This document shows, one piece after another, positions 1 through 5,375 of a stretch of DNA of 5,375 bases. A program made the translations under genes and the position numbers. The notes below the pieces were generated by a model that made no database searches, was not told the origin of the DNA, and saw nothing but the letters and a program-made list of their open reading frames with translations. Origin of the DNA: Chitinophagaceae bacterium (GTDB lineage: Bacteria > Bacteroidota > Bacteroidia > Chitinophagales > Chitinophagaceae). The first letter of the stretch is position 1. Each line of letters starts with the position of its first letter. The DNA lies in contig JACVCQ010000212.1 in assembly GCA_016741945.1 (NCBI GenBank), forward strand, positions 1 through 5,375. The letters run 5' to 3'.

Positions 1-85
1 TAGTAGAACAATAGGTTTTCCCATGGACTATACACCATAAGCTATCCCCATCTTTCCCTATCTTGCAGTAAACAAAACAACGCAT

Positions 86-559
86 ATGGATACCGGATTA
101 CTGCATTTGCATAACCTATTACGTTGGGTTATCCTGATTTTATTATTGGTTTCTATTGTAAAAGCTTGGAGTGGGTGGCAAAACAAAAAAGTATTTGCTC
201 CTGGTGATAAGAAGACCTGGCTTTTCACCATGATCGCGGGTCATACAACCTTGTTATTAGGCTTTTATCAGTGGGCGGCCGGTCGATATGGTTTCTTTAC
301 CACTACCTTACCGGAAGGCGTGAGTATGATGAAAGATAAGTTCTATCGTTTTTATTGGGTAGAACATCCATTGACTATGATATTGGCTATTGTATTGCTT
401 ACCCTTGCGCATGGTATGGCTAAGAAATCTGTGAGTGATGAGGTAAAATACAGAAAAGCATTTTTTTACTTTCTGATTGCATTATTACTCATTCTTGCTG
501 GTGTCCCTTGGCCATTTAGAGGCGAACCGATTGCCAGAGGATTGGTACCAGGCATGTAA
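86..559 (+). CDS. Four-helix integral membrane protein, 'cytochrome B'-like family of Bacteroidota
   Basis: The 157-residue protein has four predicted membrane helices at about residues 8-28, 44-62, 93-111 and 125-142. It opens with a conserved-looking LLHLHNLLRW segment and has histidines at 7, 9, 53, 94 and 109, several in or beside helices. A PWPFR motif follows the last helix (141-145). Small proteins of this shape are widespread in Bacteroidota and are usually auto-annotated as cytochrome B. Heme binding is plausible from the paired helix histidines but is not shown, and there is no CXXCH motif. The ATG at 86 is preceded by an A-rich stretch and no Shine-Dalgarno sequence, as is usual in the phylum. 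The short inter-helix connections and complete C-terminus suggest an intact gene. It stands alone and converges on the next gene. Family assignment is from recalled sequence character; the function is unknown. Confidence 0.85.
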   Translation: MDTGLLHLHNLLRWVILILLLVSIVKAWSGWQNKKVFAPGDKKTWLFTMIAGHTTLLLGFYQWAAGRYGFFTTTLPEGVSMMKDKFYRFYWVEHPLTMILAIVLLTLAHGMAKKSVSDEVKYRKAFFYFLIALLLILAGVPWPFRGEPIARGLVPGM

Positions 560-565
560 TTTAAA

Positions 566-624
566 AATTTGAAAATGTGGTAATTTGAAAATGGGAATTG
601 CATTCTTCTATTCATTTTCAAATT
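566..624. repeat. Three copies of the 12-mer AATTTGAAAATG (two direct, one inverted)
   Basis: AATTTGAAAATG occurs at 566-577 and again at 582-593 (16-base period), and its reverse complement lies at 613-624. The repetition is part of the terminator-like palindrome here. It goes beyond what a simple hairpin needs, suggesting growth by local duplication or a family of intergenic repeats in this genome. Confidence 0.8.
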
Positions 625-636
625 ACCACATTTTTT
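571..636. terminator. Bidirectional intrinsic terminator between convergent genes
   Basis: Positions 572-593 and 613-634 form a perfect 22-bp inverted repeat separated by a 19-base loop. The right arm runs into six T residues (631-636), serving the plus-strand gene ending at 559. On the other strand the left arm is followed by a T5 tract (complement of 563-567), serving the minus-strand gene whose stop is at 657. The stem is AT-rich, so termination strength is uncertain, but the position between two convergent stops and the T-runs on both sides support the call. Confidence 0.75.
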
Positions 637-656
637 CTCTTAGGTCTTGTAGATAA

Positions 657-1433
657 TTAATTACTAAAAGGCAGCTTGATTTTATAACGATATCTACTAC
701 CGAATTGCTGCTCTAACTTCAACACTTCTTTTGTTTTCTTACTGATCCAGAATACTTCTTTGTTATTCGGTTCTGCATGTTCCAATAACCAACAATCTAC
801 CATTTGCCCATCTAGGCCTGAAAGTTTGGCGCTTCCTTTAACTGTATAGGGTACCCATTTCGGTTCTTGCGATCCTGGGTCATAGTAGTTGATCAGAAAA
901 GTGATATTGTTTTTATAAGGTAATAATGGAAATACTTCCAGATCCAGATGCCAATTGAGGGTATATTGACTCATCGCCTTATCAAAAGGCTCTCTAAATC
1001 GTTTTACTCTTAATGCTGTGTCTTGCTTGGTCAGTAGTCTATTATTCATCGTAAATTCACCGGTACTAAAATCCAAACTAGTACTACCTCTTTGTTTCCA
1101 CCAAGAAGTATGGTATAGGGTTCTGAAATCTTTAGCATCCGAAACAGAACGTGTGGTATGCATAATGCTGTCTTTGTCTTCCCAAACCTGTGTTACTTCA
1201 ATGGCCTCTTTTCCATCGTGTGTAATTTTATTAATGGTTCTCGACCAGATATTGAACATGGTTCTCGGGCTATCAGCGCCCATTTTAAAATATACCAGCC
1301 ATCGGTGCGTACCGGGAATCAATACTTTGGTATTCACCAATTCAGGGGTGATTTTAATGGTATCTTTTTTTTGTCCAAAACTGATAAGATGACTTAACAG
1401 TAGTGTGAAAACAATTACTGAAATTTTTGCCAT
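657..1433 (-). CDS. Secreted protein of unknown function, DUF3108-like
   Basis: The 258-residue protein begins with a clear Sec signal peptide: a short basic start (MAK), a hydrophobic stretch at 5-17, and a likely cleavage after residue 20 in the context SFG-Q, typical of Bacteroidota exported proteins. There is no lipobox cysteine, so it is probably a soluble periplasmic or outer-membrane-associated protein. The mature part is rich in alternating beta-type segments and ends with a pattern around EVFWISKKTKEVLKLEQ, which resembles the C-terminal strands of DUF3108-type beta-barrel-like proteins. No catalytic motif is visible. The ATG at 1433 places the signal peptide exactly at the N-terminus. 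The gene diverges from the two-component operon starting at 1608, with a 174-base gap that must hold both promoters. Regulation by that system is possible but not shown. The family call is tentative. Confidence 0.8.
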   Translation of the reverse strand: MAKISVIVFTLLLSHLISFGQKKDTIKITPELVNTKVLIPGTHRWLVYFKMGADSPRTMFNIWSRTINKITHDGKEAIEVTQVWEDKDSIMHTTRSVSDAKDFRTLYHTSWWKQRGSTSLDFSTGEFTMNNRLLTKQDTALRVKRFREPFDKAMSQYTLNWHLDLEVFPLLPYKNNITFLINYYDPGSQEPKWVPYTVKGSAKLSGLDGQMVDCWLLEHAEPNNKEVFWISKKTKEVLKLEQQFGSRYRYKIKLPFSN

Positions 1434-1607
1434 ATTATTCTTTTTGTAAAAATCTTAGGTTCTACTTTAGATGCCTAACCTTATTAAATGCATCATGAAT
1501 TATTTTTAATGGATACAATAGCAGTATATAAATATCCAATCGTTGAAGGAAAAGACCTGATTATTGAAAGTTGCTGCAGAATATTCTTTTCATAGTAGTT
1601 TTATCAC

Positions 1608-2624
1608 ATGATGTACAGCGACAAAAAATTGAACCTCCGACAGATCCAATGGGTTATTTGGATACTTTTGTTTGGGGTGAATATTCTGACCATGCTTCAT
1701 TTTGATACTTGGGGTCAGTCATTGGGCTATTCTTTTGTCATCATTACCTCTTATATGATGATTATTTATGGGAATGCCTCTTATCTCATTCCCACTTTTT
1801 ATCAAAAAGGGCATATCACTATTTACATTTTTGCATCACTAGTATTACTTTTTATTTCAGCATGGTATCGAACAGGTGCTACCATGTGGATTTATAATTA
1901 TTTTTATGCTATCAAACCGGAAGTATTAACGGCCGCAACAGTTATTAGAACGGTAGCTTCTAGTTTATTGATTTATTTTACCAGTATTTTATTCTATATC
2001 TGTATCCATTATTTCAGATTGCGTGAGCAACAGGAAGTTCTGCAACGTAAACAAGTAGAGTCTGAATTAAGCTTATTAAAATCGCAAGTACAGCCTCATT
2101 TTTTATTCAATACGCTGAATAATATTTATTTCTATGCACAGCGTGAATCTCCACAAACCGCAGCGCTGTTAGAAAAACTTTCATCCATTATGCGTTATTT
2201 TGTTGATGAAGCACCAAAGGAGAAAATTGCATTATTGATAGAAATGCAGTTCATTCGAAATTATATTGATCTGGAGAAAGATCGAATGCGTTATCCTTTA
2301 AAGATAACCATTGAGGAACCACAATATATGGAAGCAATTCAACTATCACCTATGTTGATTATCCCATTGGTAGAAAATGTTTTCAAACATGGAATTGATA
2401 AAAGAAGAGAAGATAATTTTATATTTATCCGGATCAATAGTACTGAACAGTATTTGGAGGTAACTGTTCAAAATAGGTTAATCACTAGGGAAAGTGATGG
2501 AAAAAAAGGGACCGGTCTTAACAATTTACAAAATCGGTTACAACTATTGTACGGAGAAAAATATAGCTTAGTGACTACTGCCACCACAGATTATTATACT
2601 TCAGTTTTAAGTTTACCTTTATGA
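1608..2624 (+). CDS. Membrane sensor histidine kinase, LytS/YehU type (His_kinase family)
   Basis: This 338-residue kinase has an N-terminal membrane domain with about four helices (roughly 13-32, 40-62, 70-86 and 113-136). A charged linker with coiled-coil character follows (139-160), then the His_kinase domain. The phosphoacceptor is H164 in the signature QPHFLFNTLNNI. A conserved YIDLEKDR segment lies at 219-226, the ATP-binding N-box is PLVENVFKHG (E256, N257), and the glycine-rich box is KGTGLNNLQNR (300-310). It autophosphorylates in response to an unknown signal and passes phosphate to its partner. There is no large periplasmic domain, so sensing is probably within the membrane. Two ATG codons lie in tandem at 1608 and 1611; an in-frame TAG at 1596-1598 rules out a start much further upstream. 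A TAGTTTTA sequence at 1596-1603 resembles the Bacteroidota -7 element but sits very close to the start. The stop overlaps the regulator gene by four bases. Confidence 0.95.
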   Translation: MMYSDKKLNLRQIQWVIWILLFGVNILTMLHFDTWGQSLGYSFVIITSYMMIIYGNASYLIPTFYQKGHITIYIFASLVLLFISAWYRTGATMWIYNYFYAIKPEVLTAATVIRTVASSLLIYFTSILFYICIHYFRLREQQEVLQRKQVESELSLLKSQVQPHFLFNTLNNIYFYAQRESPQTAALLEKLSSIMRYFVDEAPKEKIALLIEMQFIRNYIDLEKDRMRYPLKITIEEPQYMEAIQLSPMLIIPLVENVFKHGIDKRREDNFIFIRINSTEQYLEVTVQNRLITRESDGKKGTGLNNLQNRLQLLYGEKYSLVTTATTDYYTSVLSLPL

Positions 2625-3331
2625 GTGCTCTTATTACCTGTTTGATTGTTGAAGATGAGCCGCTCGCCATGCAACTGATGGAAGATTATATTCGTAAACT
2701 ACCTATGCTGCATCTAAAAGGTAAATGTTATGATGCACTTGAAGCCATGGAATGGTTGAAACATCATAAAGCGGATGTAATCTTTTTAGATATTAATTTG
2801 CCTGCATTATCCGGACTTGAAATGGCTGCATTAATCCCCAAAGATCAACGTATTATTTTCACAACAGCTTATGCCGAACATGCCCTGGATAGTTTTGCTT
2901 TTCATGTGATCGACTATCTCTTGAAACCTGTTTCGTTTAAACGTTTTTTACACGCTATACAAAAACTACAGTTGCAGATACGCACTTTTGAAACTAATGA
3001 TATACCTGCCAAAGAGCCGGACCTCTTGTTTATCAAATCAGGAAGAACAGTTATCAATATCCGTTTTACTGATATCCTATATATAGAAGCAAACAAAGAA
3101 TATTTACAGATTCACACGAAGGATCAAAAACATTTAGTATACAAGCGCATGAAAGATATGGCAGCCTCTTTGCCGGCTTCTTTTATTCGAATCCATAATT
3201 CTTACATTATTAATTTGCAGCATCTTCAAAAAACCGATGTTCAATCTGTCCAAATCAATGACAAAGAACTACCCGTGAGTTCATCTTATAAAGAGGCATT
3301 ACAGGCGAAGTTGAAAGGATATTTATTGTAG
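2621..3331 (+). CDS. LytTR-family response regulator
   Basis: The 236-residue protein has an N-terminal receiver domain (about 5-118) and a C-terminal LytTR DNA-binding domain (about 135-234). Receiver residues are all present: the acidic pair E11/D12, phospho-acceptor D57 in FLDINLP, T81/T82 in FTTAYAEHA, and K102 in LLKP. The LytTR domain shows the usual ILYIEANKEYLQIHT strand region and FIRIHNSYIINL (188-199), with N193 where many members carry a basic residue. Its ATG overlaps the kinase stop as ATGA, implying translational coupling, so the kinase upstream is its cognate partner. LytTR regulators bind DNA as dimers, often at paired direct repeats. No such site was confidently recognised here, so the target genes are unknown. 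The protein is full length for the family. Confidence 0.95.
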   Translation: MSALITCLIVEDEPLAMQLMEDYIRKLPMLHLKGKCYDALEAMEWLKHHKADVIFLDINLPALSGLEMAALIPKDQRIIFTTAYAEHALDSFAFHVIDYLLKPVSFKRFLHAIQKLQLQIRTFETNDIPAKEPDLLFIKSGRTVINIRFTDILYIEANKEYLQIHTKDQKHLVYKRMKDMAASLPASFIRIHNSYIINLQHLQKTDVQSVQINDKELPVSSSYKEALQAKLKGYLL

Positions 3332-3334
3332 GGT

Positions 3335-3432
3335 GGTGCTGGGTGCTGGGTACAAGGTACTTGGTGATCAGTGGTTAACAAATGTACTTATAAAGATCAG
3401 CACTAAATGCCTAGCACCTAGTACCTAGCACC
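3335..3432. repeat. Large inverted repeat built of tandem 7-mers between convergent genes
   Basis: The arms are 3335-3366 and 3401-3432, separated by 34 bases. As RNA from the plus strand they give a 32-position helix with about 24 Watson-Crick pairs, five G-U pairs and three mismatches. Each arm is itself a run of heptamers: five starting at 3335 (3335-3369) on the plus strand, and a matching series on the minus strand from 3432 down to about 3398, with consensus GGTrCTr and decay toward the loop. It starts three bases after the regulator stop and ends six bases before the aminotransferase stop. It could end or protect both transcripts, but no T-run follows either arm, unlike a classical intrinsic terminator. 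The pattern suggests a dispersed intergenic repeat family. Confidence 0.75.
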
Positions 3433-3438
3433 TCACAC

Positions 3439-4572
3439 CTAAACCCTAACACCTTTCATTGCTTCAATAAATACTTTCATCTCATCCATGGTACCAACAC
3501 TGGCTCTTGCCCATTTGCCATGAATGTAGTTGGATGAACGTAAGAAGATATTTTTCTTGAGCATATCTGCTGCAAAGTCGCCGGAATAGTTAGGGATAGG
3601 AAAAAATAAAAAGTTAGTGTAAGATTTGATAACATCAATATTCATTTTTTTCAGCTCCTGATAAGCATATTCTCTCGCTGCCGCATTTTTTTGTTTACTC
3701 AACTGTTGCCATTCAATATCTTTCAAACTGGCCAATGCGGCACTCATCGACAATGCGGACATCGCTGCCTGTGTTCTGTTGAAATAATTATCAGACAATG
3801 CTTTGATCAGTGTTGCATGACCAATCACCCAACCAATTCTCAATCCCGCCATGGCGTGGATCTTTGAGAAGGTACCGATGATAAATACTTTGGGATGTTT
3901 TTCGATGAGTTGCATCATGGATTCATTGTCCGGCGCATCCAGAAAGTCAATATAGGCTTCATCTACTCCAACATAAGCTTTCTTGGAAGCCTCTATGCAA
4001 AAGCTTTTAAGAGAAACAGGAGAAACGATGGTGCTACTTGGATTGGCAGGGTTGCATACATACACAAGTTCTGTTTCATTATCCACTTCTTTCAACATAG
4101 CAGACAAATCATGTTTTTGATCTGCAGTAAGGGGTACTTCCACTACTTTGTTTCCCAACATTTTTGCTGTAGCAGGCAATATGCCGAAGGTAGGATTGGC
4201 AGTCACCAGTTTGCCTCGAAAATGACGGGGTAATAATCCCAGCGCCTCACCTGAACCTGCGGTCACCAAAATTTGATCTGCATTCACACCATAATAATTC
4301 GCCAACTCTTTTTTAAAGTCTTTTAGATTGGCGTGATTGTATTGATATCGATGTGCTTCACCCAAAGCACTCAATAAAGCTTCTCTTGCCTTGGGTGATA
4401 TACCATAAGGATTTTCATTAGAGCTTAAATTAATCAACCCATCTGCCATACCGTAATTACGCAAGATACCTTCTTCATTGCCCAAGCCAAAGGAAGGCAA
4501 ACGAAGTCCCATACCCAATGCGGCCAGGGAACCAAATTTTAAAAGCTCACGACGATTAACAGAGGATGACAT
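3439..4572 (-). CDS. Tat-leader PLP aminotransferase, histidinol-phosphate aminotransferase-like
   Basis: The 377-residue protein is a fold-type I (class I/II) aminotransferase closest in character to HisC. Visible signatures are SSNENPYG (50-57), the cofactor-phosphate loop AGSGEA (105-110), CNPANPS (173-179, N177), DEAY (204-207, D204 for the pyridine nitrogen), the Schiff-base lysine K237 in GTFSKIHAMAGLRIGW with R245, and a C-terminal arginine R356 in ARASVGT equivalent to the substrate-carboxylate residue. Ahead of this is a twin-arginine leader, NRRELLKFG with R7 R8, followed by a moderately hydrophobic stretch to about residue 30. The leader implies export folded with PLP already bound; the signal-peptidase site is not obvious. 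Export argues against a role in cytoplasmic histidine synthesis, and there are no his genes nearby. The true substrate is unknown. The ATG at 4572 is supported because it includes the leader. The gene is complete and monocistronic, converging on the regulator gene. Confidence 0.93.
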   Translation of the reverse strand: MSSSVNRRELLKFGSLAALGMGLRLPSFGLGNEEGILRNYGMADGLINLSSNENPYGISPKAREALLSALGEAHRYQYNHANLKDFKKELANYYGVNADQILVTAGSGEALGLLPRHFRGKLVTANPTFGILPATAKMLGNKVVEVPLTADQKHDLSAMLKEVDNETELVYVCNPANPSSTIVSPVSLKSFCIEASKKAYVGVDEAYIDFLDAPDNESMMQLIEKHPKVFIIGTFSKIHAMAGLRIGWVIGHATLIKALSDNYFNRTQAAMSALSMSAALASLKDIEWQQLSKQKNAAAREYAYQELKKMNIDVIKSYTNFLFFPIPNYSGDFAADMLKKNIFLRSSNYIHGKWARASVGTMDEMKVFIEAMKGVRV

Positions 4573-4873
4573 AAGGATTGATTTAATTTCCGAAAAATTA
4601 CGGATTTCTGATGAGGGGATAAAATTTCAAAAATTATTGTGACGCAAAAACGTAAAAGTTATTGATCAGGTCTCCCGGGATAAGGATAGGTTGAGTCAGC
4701 CTGATTTGTTGTAGCCTTAACGAGTCGTTGGTGAATGTATCCGGGGTGTAATCTATTGTTAAGTTTTAAGTGCACGAATGTTGTGTCGGAATGTTGAAAT
4801 ATATGGTGATAGATTTTAAAAGTATACTTGGGATAAAGCAATCAGTAAATTTCAAAGTCATTCATTTAAACCC

Positions 4874-4910
4874 GGTTGCAGTCGCTTGCGCATTTTCGAC
4901 TACATCAACC
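4874..4910. repeat. Bulged hairpin-forming inverted repeat
   Basis: GGTTG (4874-4878) pairs with CAACC (4906-4910), and GTCG (4881-4884) pairs with CGAC (4897-4900). The unpaired steps are of unequal length on the two sides (2 and 5 bases) and the loop is 12 bases. It abuts the next palindrome. A bulged, interrupted stem is the general architecture of single-strand recombination sites such as attC, but the expected core heptamers are not clearly present, so no function is assigned. Confidence 0.45.
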
Positions 4911-4983
4911 CCAAAAACGAAATCATAAATAGTTCGTTATCAATAACTATTTCATTATTTTTTATTTCGTTTTATGAGTGGGG
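4909..4983. repeat. Compound (nested) inverted repeat upstream of the small membrane protein gene
   Basis: The outer arms are CCCC (4909-4912) with GGGG (4980-4983), and a perfect 10-bp pair AAAACGAAAT (4914-4923) with ATTTCGTTTT (4964-4973). Inside lies a perfect 8-bp pair AAATAGTT (4927-4934) with AACTATTT (4945-4952) around a 10-base loop. It ends 58 bases before the ATG at 5042. It could be a terminator, an operator or leader structure, or a mobile-element boundary; the sequence alone does not decide. Confidence 0.55.
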
Positions 4984-5041
4984 AATTGCGTATTTTTAAT
5001 GTTGTGCGTAACTAACAAGGCGAAAACTTTAAAATGAAATT

Positions 5042-5263
5042 ATGAATAAGTTAAATGCGGACGAATGGGCAGCTATCATTGCATTTATTGCATTAGCGTT
5101 AAGTATTGTATCTATTATTTCCAACAATCGGCTTGCTAGCATAACTAAAAAAAGTAAGTTTATTGACGAAACACGTTCATTTAATGATTTAATGATTCAA
5201 CATCCTGAACTTAAGAAAATTTACCTGCAGGACAATGACCCATTGATAGAAAAAATAACGTAA
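5042..5263 (+). CDS. Small single-helix membrane-anchored protein, probably the N-terminal part of a broken longer gene
   Basis: The 73-residue product has a short polar N-terminus, one hydrophobic helix at about 9-27 (WAAIIAFIALALSIVSII), then a charged cytoplasm-type segment with SFNDLMIQHPELKKIYLQDNDP (split here: SFNDLMIQHPE at 46-56, LKKIYLQDNDP at 57-67). An N-terminal anchor followed by a 'HPEL..IY' helix resembles uncharacterised bacterial proteins of roughly 150-200 residues, from memory of the general pattern rather than a named family. The protein stops abruptly at TAA (5261-5263) soon after this segment, and the same frame continues open. No Shine-Dalgarno sequence precedes the ATG; the leader is A-rich. 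An alternative ATG at 5034 is out of frame and terminates after three codons. Function unknown. Confidence 0.6.
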   Translation: MNKLNADEWAAIIAFIALALSIVSIISNNRLASITKKSKFIDETRSFNDLMIQHPELKKIYLQDNDPLIEKIT

Positions 5264-5375
5264 GATGAACTTTCAAAACCCAAATCTTATTCCTACAAAT
5301 ATCTTAACTTAATGGAATGCCTAAGATGTCATTATAGTGCAGTGAACAAATTGCCCAAAGGCCTTGAAAAAAAAA
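5264..5375 (+). pseudogene. In-frame continuation of the 5042 gene beyond its TAA
   Basis: After the stop at 5261-5263 the same frame runs 37 codons without another stop to the window edge. It reads as plausible protein, for example SYSYKYLNLMECLRCHY, an aromatic-rich helix of the kind that follows the HPEL segment in longer relatives. The natural interpretation is a nonsense mutation or sequencing error within one longer gene whose 3' end lies outside the window. The window ends in a run of nine A residues, so the end may also be a contig edge. A 37-codon open stretch in AT-rich DNA is uncommon but can occur by chance, so this is an inference. Confidence 0.45.

Larger units (their letters stand above)
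4573..5041. other. Gene-poor intergenic stretch with palindromes
   Basis: These 469 bases separate the aminotransferase start from the small membrane protein gene. No convincing coding region was found on either strand. A 60-codon minus-strand frame at 4659-4841 is low-complexity in character, has no recognisable motif and no upstream signals. The left part must contain the aminotransferase promoter, but no good Bacteroidota TAnnTTTG/TTG pair with normal spacing could be assigned. The right part (4874-4983) holds two adjacent hairpin-forming repeats. No tRNA or integrase-type direct repeat was seen. Confidence 0.6.

Noticed and set aside
12..19. TAGGTTTT as a Bacteroidota -7 promoter element for the first gene
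   Set aside because: One base off the TAnnTTTG consensus, and the expected -33 element would lie outside the window, so it cannot be supported.
1018..1392. Plus-strand open frames (1018-1392 and 1158-1397) opposite the secreted-protein gene
   Set aside because: They lie wholly antisense to a gene with a clear signal peptide and family character, and have no recognisable motifs.
1709..1897. Alternative plus-strand frame within the histidine kinase gene
   Set aside because: It overlaps the membrane domain coding sequence of a well-supported kinase and is a frame shadow.
2914..3096. Minus-strand frame inside the response regulator gene
   Set aside because: Antisense to conserved receiver and LytTR coding sequence; no independent support.
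3895..4233. Plus-strand 112-codon frame inside the aminotransferase gene
   Set aside because: Antisense to the region encoding conserved PLP motifs; composition is that of a shadow frame.
4673..4680. Palindrome TCCCGGGA
   Set aside because: An isolated 8-bp palindrome with no partner sites; expected by chance at this scale.
4659..4841. 60-codon minus-strand frame in the intergenic stretch
   Set aside because: No motif, membrane helix or signal; His/Tyr/Pro-rich composition untypical of its neighbours. Could only be rescued by homologues.
5265..5312. ATG immediately after the 5042 gene stop, opening a 15-codon frame
   Set aside because: Too short and it conflicts with the longer protein-like frame that continues through the TAA.

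Overview
The window looks like chromosomal DNA from a low-GC member of the Bacteroidota, most likely Chitinophagaceae-like. This is inferred from the AT-rich sequence, the lack of Shine-Dalgarno motifs before the starts, an exported protein with the phylum-typical cleavage context ending in FGQ, a LytS/LytTR-type two-component pair, and intergenic repeats built on AATTTGAAAATG. No rRNA, tRNA, CRISPR array, transposase or integrase gene was seen.

Layout. Positions 86-559 (+) encode a four-helix membrane protein of the small His-containing family often auto-named 'cytochrome B' in Bacteroidota. It converges on 657-1433 (-), a secreted DUF3108-like protein. Between them is a perfect 22-bp inverted repeat with T-runs on both sides, which fits a bidirectional terminator. 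Divergent from that gene is a two-gene operon: 1608-2624 (+), a membrane histidine kinase of the LytS/YehU (His_kinase) type, and 2621-3331 (+), its LytTR response regulator, overlapping by ATGA. The operon converges on 3439-4572 (-), a fold-type I PLP aminotransferase resembling histidinol-phosphate aminotransferase but carrying a twin-arginine leader. The gap between the last two is almost filled by a large inverted repeat whose two arms are tandem 7-mers.

The right end differs in character. Upstream of the aminotransferase, 4573-5041 is 469 bases without a convincing gene, but it holds two adjacent hairpin-forming palindromes (4874-4910 and 4909-4983). It is followed by a small single-helix membrane protein (5042-5263, +). 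That frame stays open past its TAA to the window edge and still reads like protein, so the gene is probably interrupted or truncated.

How the genes work together: only the kinase and regulator are demonstrably coupled, by translational overlap. The other genes are monocistronic in convergent or divergent arrangement, and no shared pathway can be shown. No clearly new multi-gene system is visible. The most interesting items are the exported aminotransferase, the heptad palindrome, and the broken gene next to the hairpin region.
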